DNA of 64,000 bases from Lamellibrachia satsuma (GCA_033239005.1 BSQZ01000028.1:1103501-1167500); one strand, 5' to 3'; shown: positions 13,001 to 39,669, counted from the first letter of the stretch. The notes: generated by a model from the letters alone, not told the origin. Translations and numbers: made by a program.

Positions 13001-15263
13001 ATTAGCAATACCCTCATGGGTACTTCAGCTACTTATGGACACAATTCACTCATCTTAGACCAAAACTGAAGCGCCGCGCTTAGTTGTACATTGTATATGA
13101 AATCAATCACTGTGGTGAACCGTTCTTGGAGTGACTTGTTAAGCAAGTTCAGGTGGAAAACAATGTTTTTCAAGCATGCCAGTTTCAAGAGCTACCTTTG
13201 TCTGAAAGTTTTTCAACAAATTTCAAGACTGCTCCTTGAATTTGGTGATCTCATCTATCTGCGACACTACTCAGGACAATACGTTCCCTCGTGAGAGCCA
13301 ACGACCCTCAGTGTGGAAGAGCAATGACTTGGTCCTTATTGAACCCTTAATGCAAGAGGCAGAAGAGCTTAGTATTGGGGGCGTTTGACTTGATGACGCA
13401 AACTTACTAGTTAGGCACTAACCGTCGATATGAGGCAAAATCATCATAACTTAATTTAGGTGGGAAGTACCTTAACTGGGAAAACTGTAGGTCCTTCGAG
13501 CATAGCAATCGAGGGACTTGGATCAAGACGTTTTCTAATAGGGTTGAATGTTTGCTTAACAGGAATATGTTTTGCATGAATTTGATACAGAAAGACATTT
13601 TCTCCTACATAGATCATACAAAGTGACAGCATTAATGTACTGTTGCACATAACCTTAGCTTCAGCCAACCCTCCATGTACCCCCTGGAAAACATCTGGCA
13701 TACCCCCGGGGGTACGCGTACCTCAGGTTGAGAAACCTTGCTCTAAGCATTCTTCTCAAGAATATATATCTTATATGTAGAGCATTGCAGGACTCGATTT
13801 CTCACTTCAAGTAATACTATCATATACTTTTATTAGTAAAACTGCTTTACACATTATTCTCAATTTGTCTTCTCATCTCATCAATGCTTCAACCAAAGTT
13901 TTTAACGATTCAAGACGTTGCATGTAGATCGTAAACTGAATCATCATTTTATGAAAATCTTATGGTTACCCACATTGTAACGCTATAGCAGATACCGTGT
14001 CTGCCCTTCTTGGTTTCTGTATCCAGTGGTGGACTGTGTGGTTCTGTGGCCAGTGGTGGACTGTGTGGTTCTGTGTCCAGTGGTGAACTGTGTGGTTCTG
14101 TGTCCAGTGGTGGACTGTGTGGTTCTGTGTCCAGTGGTGGACTGTGTGGTTCTGTGTCCAGTGGTGGACTGTGTGGTTCTTTGTCCAGTGGTGGACTGTG
14201 TGGTTCTGTGTCCAGTGGTGGACTGTGTGGTTCTGTGTCCAGTGGTGGACTGTGTGGTTCTGTGTCCAGTGGTGGACTGTGTGGTTCTGTGTCCAGTGGT
14301 GGACTGTGTGGTTCTGTGTCCAGTGGTGGACTGTGTGGTTCTGTGTCCAGTGGTGGACTGTGTGGTTCTGTGGTATGTTTCAGATGCACTGAAGAACCTG
14401 GTGGGTGAAGACAATGCCCGCCACGGCACCATCAAGGTGTTTGAGGCTCTACAGGACGTCAGACTCAACAAACATGTCTTCTATGTATGTGACTTACTTT
14501 ATGTGTTAAGATCTACATCCTGCTTTTGTCGTTGCTACTTCCACTTCTCTGCACCAGGTGTTTCTCGGCCTTCCCCCTTTTGCCCTGAGGATTCCATTTG
14601 AGTGCCTGTCTTGTGATACGCTGTGTTGGCTTCCTTATAGTGTGGCATATCCAGCTCCTCTTCCACCTTCTAATTTGATGTTCATTTGTTTTATTATTAT
14701 TGCCATCTTTATTCGGGTACGGCAACTGGGCTAGTAAGTAAGAGAGTGAAGTACTCAGACGGCATATAATAAATTGAAGGTGGGGCAAGTCACCTGGTGC
14801 TTTTAAATCTATACTTGACAAAACATCTAAATTTCCGAAGTATAAATATCTTCATATGTATATAAATATGAAGTATGCTGCAGATTACAAGTTGTGTAAC
14901 AAGCTGTGTTACAAGACATCATGTTAGTGTTATTAGTCGTGTTACAGAATGTATTACAAGTTGTGTGTTATTTGTCATGTTACAAATTGTGTTTCATATG
15001 TGTTATTAGTCATGTTACAAGATGTGTTACAAGATATCTTATTTGTCATAGAATGTGTTATAAGTTATTAGTCATGTTACATATTGTGTTTCACATGTAT
15101 TATTAGTCATGTTACAAGATGTGTTACAGGTCATGTTATGGTCTGTTACCAGTCTTGTTTCTTGCAGGCCTTGCTGGAGCAACTTCTGGTGCAGATCTTT
15201 CCTGAACTGAATCGACAATTGCACTGCCCAGAGACCAACATTGGTGGAGAAAAACAAAACTGA
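1071..15263 (+). CDS. SNX25: sorting nexin 25 (3' 14 exons, 5' part outside window)
   Basis: Fourteen exons: 1071-1162, 1863-1902, 2455-2565, 3054-3198, 3665-3927, 4877-5017, 6027-6188, 6467-6577, 7761-7900, 8201-8260, 8450-8602, 12218-12399, 14384-14484, 15168-15263. All have AG/GT borders and their phases join without a break into 599 codons including the stop. Exons 1-4 give the RGS domain (LLRFWMAVE across the first junction, then FWEAQEQMYHILEEQYYPSF). Exons 5-6 give an acidic linker and a coiled coil, exons 7-9 the PX domain (ending TFFSPSPEHLK), and exons 11-14 the nexin-C domain (GEIFELRG, RRTLMVSVQVTYGR, WLISEPMLIYY, EDNARHGTIKVFEALQ). Order and motifs match vertebrate SNX25, a phosphoinositide-binding endosomal protein implicated in TGF-beta receptor traffic. 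The N-terminal membrane segment and PXA domain are not in the window. The last two residues of several exons rest on splice-site choice; exon 8 was ended at 6577 because that keeps the family spacing. SNX13/14/19 are less likely, since the C-terminal half follows SNX25. Confidence 0.93.
3337..3568. mobile_element. MITE with about 60-bp terminal inverted repeats
   Basis: The left end (GCTCACTTGTGCAAATGTG, then GATGAAATCATC) is the imperfect reverse complement of the right end (GATGATTTCATC, then TTTACACAAATGAG). The element is about 230 bp with no coding potential and sits in SNX25 intron 4. A related end occurs at 5755-5812. Confidence 0.6.
5755..5812. mobile_element. terminal fragment of the same MITE family
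   Basis: GATGATTTCAC followed by GTTGCACAAACGAGCTAGC matches the right terminus of the MITE at 3337-3568. The other end was not located. It lies in SNX25 intron 6. Confidence 0.45.
6765..7290. repeat. 29-bp minisatellite, about 18 units
   Basis: The unit is GTTACTACAGGTACTCACAC + TTCATATAT (29 bp). Because 29 is not a multiple of 3, all three forward frames stay open, which mimics coding sequence. One unit near 7106-7131 is inverted (ACCTGTAGTAACATCATAT). It lies in SNX25 intron 8. Confidence 0.95.
7320..7758. repeat. 35-bp minisatellite, about 12 diverged units
   Basis: The unit is about 35 bp with core ATCACATGACTGCAGTGCTG. The array ends directly at the acceptor of SNX25 exon 9 (7758-7760), so part of the polypyrimidine tract and branch-point region is built from repeat DNA. 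Confidence 0.9.
8942..8988. promoter_or_regulatory. two X-box (RFX) consensus sites in a 33-bp tandem duplication
   Basis: GTTTCCATAGTAAC occurs at 8942-8955 and 8975-8988, fitting the RFX half-site pattern (RYYNYY, short spacer, RRNRAC). They lie in SNX25 intron 11. Function is inferred from motif only. Confidence 0.35.
9893..10649. mobile_element. non-autonomous hAT-like element with AAGTC subterminal arrays
   Basis: Both ends hold clusters of CAAGTCAAGTC. The right end read in reverse begins CAGAGGCTAATTCAAGTC, the CAG start usual for hAT termini. There is no transposase frame. The left boundary is uncertain. Confidence 0.5.
10705..10903. repeat. 24-bp minisatellite, about 8 units
   Basis: The unit is CAGGTGTACACAATAGGTTT + AGCT. 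24 is a multiple of 3, so both strands carry short open frames of 8-residue repeats (VYTIGLAQ on +, LLCTPELN on -). These are not genes. Confidence 0.95.
11010..11640. repeat. 27/28-bp purine-rich minisatellite, about 23 units
   Basis: The unit GGGATGGGGAGTGGAGAATG + AGAACAA varies between 27 and 28 bp by one G. Open frames on both strands are artefacts of the repeat. It lies in SNX25 intron 11. Confidence 0.95.
11845..12174 (+). mobile_element. tRNA-derived SINE, copy 1 (family S1)
   Basis: The tRNA-like head has an exact B box, GGTTCGAATCC (11899-11909), preceded by an A-box-like TGGTTAGAACATTGG. The body carries CACTCAGCTGTATAAATGA and the 3' end reads TATAAGAACGTACATTTA. It is about 330 bp and stops 43 bp before SNX25 exon 12. 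The copy at 47957-48292 is the same family. Confidence 0.8.
12481..12645 (-). mobile_element. LINE reverse transcriptase C-terminal fragment
   Basis: The minus strand encodes RRQAEFLGQMMK... and GKIxGKR-like text, resembling the C-terminal tail after LINE reverse transcriptases. It is short and decayed, in SNX25 intron 12. Confidence 0.4.
13675..13746. mobile_element. hAT terminal fragment
   Basis: Read in reverse, CAAGGTTTCTCAACCTGAGG followed by GTACCCCCGGGGGTA resembles a hAT terminus. The inner part (about 12750-13670) contains no transposase frame that I can recognise. Confidence 0.35.
14018..14372. repeat. 27-bp minisatellite, about 13 units
   Basis: The unit is GGACTGTGTGGTTCTGTGTC + CAGTGGT. 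Being a multiple of 3, it gives long but meaningless frames on both strands (DCVVLCPVV and TTQSTTGHR types). It abuts the polypyrimidine tract of SNX25 exon 13. Confidence 0.95.
14510..14700 (-). mobile_element. LINE fragment (RTE-like, RT C-terminal tail)
   Basis: The minus strand reads WICHTIRKPTQRITRQALKW then NPQGKRG, a common post-RT tail of LINE ORF2. A related tail occurs at 52860-53530. It lies in SNX25 intron 13. Confidence 0.6.
14890..15150. repeat. degenerate TGTTACAAG-type tandem repeat
   Basis: Many diverged copies of GTGTTACAAG / TCATGTTACA occur immediately upstream of SNX25 exon 14. Confidence 0.6.
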
Positions 15264-15364
15264 TACGCATTGTCGCTGCTCAAGATTTATTTAACTGTTA
15301 TGATGTTTATTTTTTTGTAGAGTTTCAGAAAACAGTTTGGTTTTGTATTTTCCACTGTGTCAAC

Positions 15365-15370
15365 AATAAA
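15365..15370 (+). terminator. poly(A) signal of SNX25
   Basis: AATAAA lies 102 bases after the SNX25 stop codon, in an otherwise gene-free stretch. It fits a short 3' UTR. Confidence 0.6.
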
Positions 15371-15379
15371 GCTGTGAAA

Positions 15380-16150
15380 TTAGACGTTATTGTATGAATA
15401 CAGAGACCACACAATCAAGTTCTGCCTTTCATGATTTATTATTAATTATGCTGTGGTATAAAGGTGTTTAAGAACGAACAGTACAAATGTTGCCACTGTT
15501 GGCTTTCATCTGCATAGACACACTAGTACTTGTGTCAGTTTGCTGTCACAGTCACGCCTAAACCCTTCAATTTAAGATTGCGTAAATCATACTACTGTAG
15601 TTGAAACAAGCATGCCTCCATAGTGCTGCTGGATAATGCGAAAATTTCACAGGGAAAGCAAATGCACCACTAATTGGTGCCACAGACTCGGCGGAACACT
15701 TTAATTCATTAACAACAATAGTCCAGTCTTGTCAATAATCCAGTCTGGCAGTTCAGTTTTTACTGCTCTGTATATATTGTATGTGTGCATGCATGCATGC
15801 ACACATAAACTATATACATAGTGCAGAGAAATGTAGATTTCCTTGTTTTGGCAGTGTCAACTTCGATTCAGAGTTCATGGAGACTTGTAATTATTATGTC
15901 GGTGTAGTCAGACTTGGTTCCTCCATCCAGGAAAGAGTGTCTGAATTCTGAACTAATCAGTCGACTGTGTTATCCAGAAAGCAACTGGATAACTACCAGC
16001 CACACCTGCCCATGCATCAAAGATGGGTCCAATGTTGACAGGCATGTGAGGAGATGTAGAGGAAACGTTACGTAATTTACAGAGGAGAAGCGACATACCT
16101 AGAGGAGACGTGACATACACAGAGGAGAACGACAGTTTTCCTGCCCCAGA
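15380..16150. other. intergenic, nothing recognised
   Basis: AT-rich sequence between SNX25 and a SINE. I see only a short alternating GCATGCATGCATGC palindrome near 15787. No exon, RNA gene or element that I can support. Confidence 0.5.
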
Positions 16151-16199
16151 TTACCCTATGGCTTACAGTAAATACCTTTACATTGATACTAAATATAGC

Positions 16200-16706
16200 T
16201 CATGTGCCAAGACAGCCTGCTTTTGAAGAAAGCGAGAAACATTTTCTGCTGACAAATTGGCATCACTCCAAAATGCTAAACCCTTTCCAACGCCATTATG
16301 GCTTAGAGGGTCTCCTGGGTTTAAACATTCCACGAAACTGACCAGTATAGATGTTTACCTGGTATGTTGAAATTGCTTGTTGGAACTCACGAACAACACT
16401 TAACTGGCTACCATTTCTTGTGGCACGTAAACCCAAACAGACCTGCCTAGGGCTAACCTAGCAGTGGTTTAGTTCAGAGTTTTCCTTCTCGAGTTAGTGA
16501 GTCCAGGAGAGGTTTTCCCCATTTCCCTGCATGGGATCTTTTACTTCCACTGGCATAGTCACCAGATAGAAGGGACCAGTGGCTTTTCTGCATATCTTCC
16601 GAAAGAAACGGTCAAATTAAGGTGAACGAAATTGCCCAACTTTCGAAAACGGCGGAGATGGAATTGAACCACCGTGACTCTAACTATTAGACCACCGCTC
16701 CCCCTC
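16200..16706 (-). mobile_element. tRNA-derived SINE-like element, minus strand
   Basis: The right end, read in reverse, is a tRNA-like head with a B box (GGAATTGAACC on +, 16660-16670, complement GGTTCAATTCC) and the A-box-like GTGGTCTAATAGTTAGAG. The body runs leftwards to about 16200. It is a different family from S1. Confidence 0.55.
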
Positions 16707-16748
16707 ACCATTGTAATGACTTGTGTGCAATTGTTTACAAATTTAACA

Positions 16749-16948
<200 letters not shown>

Positions 16949-17273
16949 TATTTATTATTCACTTTCCCTCCCTGTGAGACACAAGCCAGAGAGCAGTCGA
17001 CGCCATCCATCTCTATCTTCAGCCATTCTTTCAAGGTCTTGTGTCTTTACGGTGCAATATTTACTGTGCAACAACAATTATATTAGAGTACCATGTTTAA
17101 CGTGAAAGGGTATCGCTTGACCCCGCAGGACCAGGAAGTTTAAATCGTGCTGTTATTACGACAAAGGAAGCACGCTCGCACTGCATGACTTGCAGACTCA
17201 AACTCAGACGTATTGATATCGTCGCGCGCCGCCGAACGCGCCAATTAGTCAGCGCCGATAGAACTATAAGTAG

Positions 17274-17283
17274 TTATATATAG
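17274..17283 (+). promoter_or_regulatory. TATA-like element of the fibrinogen-related gene
   Basis: TTATATATAG lies about 55 bp upstream of the chosen ATG (17334). The element is missing from the decayed duplicate at 25461-25595, which otherwise aligns on both sides. Confidence 0.45.
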
Positions 17284-17333
17284 TCAGACGCCTAGTCGTG
17301 TTGCTCAAAATCGGAGTTGGTAAATCAACAGAC

Positions 17334-32710
<15,377 letters not shown>

Positions 32711-34351
32711 CCAAAAGTGAATGAAAAGCAATTTTTTTCGTTCGTTCCATTTTCTCACTTAGCAAAAGTATTTCTATCAATATCTTAAAAAACGTCAGTT
32801 TGATTTCCTCTTAACCACCTTGTCTCGAGGGTTGTCACACAACATTCTTTCAGTTCTTCATAACTAAGGTCTCTCAGTTCTGGAATAAATTTAATTGCTC
32901 TCCTCTGTATTCTTTCAAACGTCTATGTATCCTTATGATATGGTCTCCAAGCTTGTATACAGTACTCTAAATGAGGCCTAACTATTGCTTTACACAGAGG
33001 TATAATTAGCTTTTTGTTTCTTGTGTGTTATATTTCTCATAATCAACCCAAGAATTTGATTACCATTTGAAGCTGCAATACCACACTGCTCTGAATTTTC
33101 ATAACAGGACTTATTGTAACTCCTAAGCCTTTTCTCTTACAGTAGTACATAGAACAGTATCTCCCATTTTATAGTTTACATCCAAGTTCTCGTTTCCTGT
33201 ATGTAGGCATTTACATTTACAAAATTGAACATCTGCCATTTCTCAGACCATTTAACAAATTTGTCTATATCGTTTTTTAAATGTTGTTTATCACCATCAT
33301 TGTTAACCATTCTAAACACTTTTGTGTCATCTGCAAATTCCAGTACATTGCTTGTTATATTATCATCCAAATCATTGATATATATATTAAGAATAATAAA
33401 GGTCCTAATGCTGATCCTTGTGGTAACCCACCCAAAACTGAGAGTTTGAAACCAACCCATCTATTACTACACACTACAACCCGCTGTCTTCTGTCGGTCA
33501 GTCATTGTTCTGTCCAGTGGATTATGCCAATCCCGACACCATGGGCTTTTAATTTAAGTAGTCGTATTTGATGTGGCACTTTGTCAAAAGCTTTCTGAAA
33601 ATCTAAGTATATAATATCTACTGGCGATTCCTCGTCTATCAGCTTAGTGATTTCTTCCAAAGAACAACATATTTGTTAAGCATGACTTCGTTTTGAGATG
33701 GATTTAATAATTTATGCCTAACAAGGAAGATGGATTTAATCATTTATGATGGATTTAATAATTTATGCCTAAAAAGGAAGTCTACCATATGGTATTTACT
33801 TAACCTTTCTAATAATTTACAAATTATTGATGTTAAACTCATTTATTTATATCTCGAGCCCTTTTTAAATAAAGGTATGATGTTTGCTTCTTTCTATTTA
33901 AAAGAAATCTTTTAATAACAAGTTGAACACTCTTGTAAATGGTATACTAATTTGTTCTATTGTTTCCAATAGTAGTTTTGGAGGAATTCCATCCACTCTA
34001 CCATTTCTGGGGTTACAATCAACTGCCCTAAAACTGCCCTAAAAATTTAGCATCTGGAACTGGTAATGAATCCTCTCTGTTAAACATTGAACTGAAGTAT
34101 CCATTTAGGTCTTTAACCATTAAAAAACCTTGTGATATTATAATTCCACCACTGTCTTCTAGTGGTATAACCTTGTTTCGTACGTTTTGTTTATTCCTGA
34201 CATGCCTAAAAACTACTCTTGCTGTCATTTGTTATGTTACATGCTAATATTTGCTCATAGCTTCTTTTAGATTGTCTAATTTCATTCGTAGGTGCACTAA
34301 GTGCCTCTAAGTAGATTTGATGGCATTTCTTAAAAATGTTTTTAAATAATT

Positions 34352-36334
34352 GAACCCGCAATCATTAAATGCTTAACCTTAGTAATTAACCAAGTCATAA
34401 ATACAGGCATATTTCCTGATAAACTTAAAATTGCAAAAGTAATTCCAATTTTCAAGAACGATGACCCAACATTATTAAAAAATTATAGGCCTATTTCTCT
34501 CCTAACTATTTCTAAAGGCTTAGATAAAATCATCCACAATCACTTATCTGCTTATTTTATTGATTCTAAGCAATTTTTTTATAATCAGTATGGATTTAGA
34601 CCTAATCATTCAACTGAATATGCATCACTCAAACTAGTAGATATAATCATTACTCAAATGGATATAAATTACTTACCAATTAGCATTTTTCTTGACCTTT
34701 CCAAGGTATTTGATACTATTGACCATTCAATATTACTAAATAAATTAAGACACTATGGCTTAGATGGCAAAACTCTTTTTTATTTAAAAGCTATTTAAAC
34801 AACTGCAAACAGTACACCGAATTTGATGATACCACGTCTGAAACTTTACTCATTAAAGTTGGAGTACCACAAGAGTCCATCCTTGGACCACTATTATTTA
34901 CTATATAATATATATATATAAATGATTTCTCATAAGCCAGCCAAATGTTTAACTTTATAATATATGCTGATGATACCACTTTATTTAGCACTATTGAAAC
35001 TTTCAGTGATAGTGTCCAAAATAAAAGTACGGAATTAGTAATAAATGAAGAACTCCTCAAAATAGTTGAGTGGCTATATATATAAGCTATCACTAAATAA
35101 AAGTAAATCTAAATATATGACCTTCCAAATGCCAAACAAAACTACACAGACATTATCTCTCAAAATAAATAATATAGATATTGAGAAAGTTGAAGAATTT
35201 AACTACCTAGGCTTAACTATAGATACTAACTTAAATTGGAAAAAATACATAGAAAAAATATCAAATAAGTGTTCCAAAACTATAGGAATACTAAACAGAT
35301 TAAAACATGTTACCTTTAGAAATTAAAATTATGTTATACAATGCATTGATATTAGCTCATATTAATTACTGTATTACGCTATGGGGATATCAAGGAAACA
35401 GATTAGTGAAAATACAAAAGAAAGCAGAACGAATTATAATATTAAGCGAATACAATTCACACACAGAGCCACTTTAAAAAAAACTCAACCCACTAAAAGT
35501 AGAAGACTTACTAAAACTACAAGAACTTAAATTTTATTACAAATATGGACATCAAAATCTACCTGTCTACTTATTAAACTGGCAAAAAAACCACAAATAC
35601 CTGCATTCACAACTATAATACTCGGAGAACAACTGAACTACATATTTACAGAACTAAACATGAATTTGCCAAAAAATTTCTTAAATACAACTTGCCACAT
35701 GTTATAAACAATATCCCTGATTTAGGTATAGACAAGATAATGACTCATAGTTTGAAAGGCTTTTCAAGTTGTGCCAAAAATTACATACTACAAAAATATA
35801 ATGACACATGCACTATTCTAAATTGCTATATTTGCCAACTAAATTAAATAAATTATGAATGAATGTAACATAGTTCATGCAAATACAATTAAACTCCTCA
35901 ATGTGTATACTTGTACACATGCTTACATGTGTACAGGCAAAAACAACACATAAAATGCACCAGTACAACACATCATCACACACTTAAATTGATTATACGT
36001 AAGACACAGACAAAAAACATACTTTCTACTTTTTTAATGTAGAAATATATGTATAGGGAATATATGTTTACTGTTATTTTTAGTTTGGGTGGCTCCTACG
36101 ATAGCGACCAGTGTTGGTCTTAGTAGGAGTCTCCCGTCCCACAGCAAATATGTTTTTCCTTTTCTTTTGTTGGTTGTTGTTGCATAATGTATTACTTTTG
36201 TTGATGATTTATTAGTTGTTATTATATATTGTACAGTTCTATATCTGTATGTATCATATGTATCTATATAATTTATAATGCCACTCAATGTAATGTTTTT
36301 CTGCTGTTGGGACAAATAAAATTTATCTTTATCT
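34352..36334 (+). mobile_element. LINE-A copy 2, nested in LINE-B
   Basis: The copy is 5'-truncated within the RT fingers. It retains YRPISLLTISKGLDKI, YGFRPNHSTEYASLKLVDII, IFLDLSKVFDTIDH, GVPQESILGPLLFT, IIYADDTTLF (catalytic YADD at about 34970), the C-terminal domain and a 3' UTR with GGGTGGCTCCTACGATAGCG, ending TTTATCTTTATCTTT. Stops at 34798 and 34907 and others inactivate it. Confidence 0.85.
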
Positions 36335-36649
36335 TTGTAATTTGTGTAGTCTTCATCCTTTCTGGTATGCCTATAAACCCTCCACATAGTTTACTTGTAT
36401 GCTGCTTTTCTAATAGCTTCTTTTGACAAGTGTTTCTTTGTAGACCGTTTTCCTTGTTTTTAAAGGAACACATTTATCAATGATACTCTCGATTACATAT
36501 TTTGGAATGTTCTAAAAATCAATTGTGGTCTTATTCCTGAATATGTTATTCCAATCTTTATATTTACCTTTGTGGAAGTTTCTCCTGTATTTTACCAGGA
36601 CATTTTGACCATATTTAAAAAATCTCTACGTATTCTATCAAATTTGATT

Positions 36650-37640
36650 TTCTCAACTAATAATGTTATTATATACATGTGTTGTATATGAAATGAAAGC
36701 TAAGAAACTGAACTTTCCAAATATGTGCTTATTATGTGCATAACTCTTGATTTATGCAATAATATTATAAGTTGAAATTAATACAGTCAAAATCTTTTTT
36801 TTGCGAAGTACTTGCCCAAATTTCAACATAGTTTTTTTACTATTTCTGTTGTGAATACATGGCAAGTTCATTTGCAAAAGTTTTCGACAGATATAATAGC
36901 TACATCTTGCACCAAACACTAGATCTCTAAGACAATCACGAAAGGAACTGTGGCATTTATAATACAAACACATCAATTCAAAAACTGTAATTTGAAGTTG
37001 TTCACATCGTCGTCATCACCACCAAATAGAATGACTAGCACTTATTTTCCAGAAGTTGATCTCACACATAGCAAAGTCGATATGTCCTCACACAACTCCA
37101 TGCCTAGATTGCCAACAAACAGCATTTTTATTCAGTAAGAGTATATTTATGGCCTGATCGCGTGGTGTCGGCCATTTTACTATTTCGGAATTGTTCCCGT
37201 AGTTGTCGTCACCACCAAATAGTTTGTCTGCGACTGAATTTCCACAACTTCAACTTGGCACACACCCGGCAAAGTCGATCCACTGTCACACATTTTACTG
37301 TCTAAATCCCCAATAAACTCCTCTTTTCATGCCGGTAAACTGCTACATTCACAGCCCGATCCACCGGCATTGGACATTATAAAATGCGCACTAATGCACA
37401 TTTGAAAACTTGAAGAATATCCGTTGAAATTTCGTTAAAATGCCAAGATAATCGAACTATTACTGGCTGCCGCCATTACAGGAAGCTAGCTATACCTCGT
37501 GGCTATCACGTGGTATATCATGTGACCGGCATAAAACGGAAAATCACAACAAATGAATACGACAACGGGTGAATATGGTAAACTACACATGGATGCGTAT
37601 TTGGTAACATGTGGTTGGTTCTAGCATGTGTTGAGTAAGG
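36650..37640. other. about 1-kb insertion inside LINE-B with an imperfect direct repeat
   Basis: GTCGTCATCACCACCAAATAG (near 37006) and GTCGTCACCACCAAATAG (near 37205) start two diverged copies of a unit of about 200 bp (shared GCAAAGTCGAT and AATAAACTCC-like stretches). No frame is recognisable. Probably a non-autonomous element. Confidence 0.4.
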
Positions 37641-38242
37641 AAGCTATCCTGAATTAAAAGTAGAAACTGTTGGTCCTCACCCCCTGTACTCTCTAGAGAT
37701 ATCCGTTGTATGTGTCCGTGGTTAAAATCTTCCATTATTATACATTCTTCTTTACTCTCTTCCTTTATACAATTTTTGTATTTTTATGTTATCCTCTTCG
37801 TTTATGTTTGGACTTCGGTAAACGAATCCAATAGTTAATACTGAATTTCCTATAACTGTATTGCACCAAACAGCTTCGAATTCATCGCAATTTGCTTCCC
37901 TTTCTAATTTTATTTCATAAGCCTGAATAGTTTCTTTAATATATAAAATAACTCCCCCCCCCTTCTTCCTATTCGATCTCTCCTAACATTACTTTTCCTG
38001 TCAGTCCTAATTCAGTATATGATATGTCTTTGTTGGCCCATGATTAGGTTATACCAATTATGTGAGGGTTAATTAATATCTTCTACCATAATGTTTAATT
38101 CGATTTACTATGCTTCTTGCATTTAAACATACGCATCTATAATCTGTTTCAGAGATGTTTTTCGGACGAATTGATATTGGTTTGTCTGTACTAGTGGCCT
38201 CTTGTTCTGCTTGAGACACCTCTAGGTAACCCCCCTGCACTT

Positions 38243-38926
38243 CTAGTTTGAACAATGTTTCCTACCAAAAATATTTGTCATTGTACCCATGCCACTATCT
38301 ACTGCTGCTGAAAATTCGTCCGCGAATACTGCCGCCCCCTTTCCACTTAGATGAAGCCTATCCTTCATGTACATATCAACCCTCCCAACAAAACTTCCCC
38401 ATGAATCCACAAATCCAACTTCCTCTTCCCTACATAGCTTCTGGACTATCTTGTTAATTGCAATCCCCCAACAATTTCGATATTTGTGACCCCTCCTGCC
38501 CATTACTGATAAAATCCCTGGCAGTATTACCTGCTCAACCCGCGTCTGTTTTAGTGTTCTGACCAAATGCCTATATTTCCTAACTATGGCAGTCGTACCC
38601 TCCCTCTGTACGTTATTTATCCCTACGTGTACTAAAACAGATCCACCCTTACCCGAACCTACGATGTTTTCTACCCTCTCAGTTATCGCCTCTATTTTGG
38701 CTCCAGGCAAGCAGACCACCACATCATCTCCCTTGTTTAAGACTCTGTCGGTCTTCCTAACTATCGAATCCCCCACAAACACCATCGCTCTCTTCCTCAC
38801 CCCCTCTATCACAGCTGCAGAATAGCTCTTCCGTTCGATCCCTTCCATCACATTCTGTCCTGACCCCTTCCCTCCTGTCTCCTTCGCTCCTGTCTCCCCC
38901 ACTTCCCTCTCCTTAGGCAAAGTCAA
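38243..38926 (-). CDS. LINE-B ORF1, SGNH/GDSL-esterase-like protein
   Basis: An open frame of 227 codons. After a charged Gly/Lys/Glu-rich start, the text VFVGDSIVRKTDRV gives the nucleophile block (GDS), followed by CLPGAKIEAI (Gly block) and LVHVGINNVQ (GxN block), with DRLHLSGKGAAVFADEF near the end carrying the expected Asp-x-x-His. This arrangement is the SGNH hydrolase fold found in ORF1 of CR1-clade LINEs, thought to act on RNP or membrane interactions. It is open over its length, unlike the ORF2 downstream. The first Met may not be the true start, since polypyrimidine DNA resembling its 5' codons lies at 39670-39860. Confidence 0.75.
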   Translation of the reverse strand: MTLPKEREVGETGAKETGGKGSGQNVMEGIERKSYSAAVIEGVRKRAMVFVGDSIVRKTDRVLNKGDDVVVCLPGAKIEAITERVENIVGSGKGGSVLVHVGINNVQREGTTAIVRKYRHLVRTLKQTRVEQVILPGILSVMGRRGHKYRNCWGIAINKIVQKLCREEEVGFVDSWGSFVGRVDMYMKDRLHLSGKGAAVFADEFSAAVDSGMGTMTNIFGRKHCSN

Positions 38927-39669
38927 TCGCCCTACAATTTTTTTCTATCTGGCTGTTGCTGTAGTAGGGGCGAAGATCTCGTTCATCACAAGCTTAAGTA
39001 TTTTCATGAAACGTGAAACCTTACAAAAACGCCATAAAAAGAGCAATAAACACGTCTTTCGTGTCTGTATGAATTCTTATATGTATATCATTAAAGTTAC
39101 CTGACAATAACCATGTAAAAGTGTGAAATTATTACCTTTTTGTCAGAACGCATGTGCTTGTCAAAGTTTGTATATAACCGGATGTTGTTGTGAGCGAGAA
39201 TACCAAACGGGATTTCCATAGATCTGTATAAGGTCACGCTAAGAATTGCCGTCTGCTGGCCATAGAGTTACATCATTAATAATGCCCCTATAAACTACTA
39301 ACTTACTAACGGGTGATTTATTTATGTCTGTGCTGCTGGCCCATTCTGGCCTCATTCTACACGAAATCGCGTTTGATCATGTGACCCAAAGGCAACATCA
39401 CGTGCAAAGTATGGCGGCTATTTATGAAATCTGTTCTGTGTGACCGATAAATGTAGTCATAAATAATTATTTGGAGCACATTTCTTCAGTTTCTTGACGC
39501 CTGAGTGTCGGTTGTATGTCACGGAATACCTATGTGAAGCGGTTAGTGCGTATCGGTTTTAAAACTTAAGTTATTAGTTCCGTAACCATTTGGCTACGGA
39601 AAGCCCAAATCGGCGAGTTAGTAAAACCAGTGTGGACTTTCGCCCCAGAGACGAAGAGTGGGGCGGACA

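Larger units (their letters stand above)
32775..38960 (-). mobile_element. LINE-B (CR1-like) with esterase ORF1, host of nested insertions
   Basis: Read from right to left: ORF1 with an SGNH-type esterase domain (38926-38243), start of ORF2 (CLNARSIVNRIKH, 38250-38073), endonuclease (38040-37640), an insertion of about 1 kb, the endonuclease-RT linker (36645-36340), LINE-A copy 2 (36334-34352), then RT (34345-32775) with KEANIIPLFKKGSRYK, YLDFQKAFDKVPHQ, GLPQGSALGPLLFLIYINDL, VLEFADDTKVF and the LERIQRRAIKFI-type tail. Frameshifts and stops are frequent. Its 3' end is missing at 32775. Confidence 0.85.

Noticed and set aside
13949..14601. Frames of TTQSTTGHR and DCVVLCPVV repeats on both strands
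   Set aside because: 27-bp minisatellite overlapping the acceptor of SNX25 exon 13.
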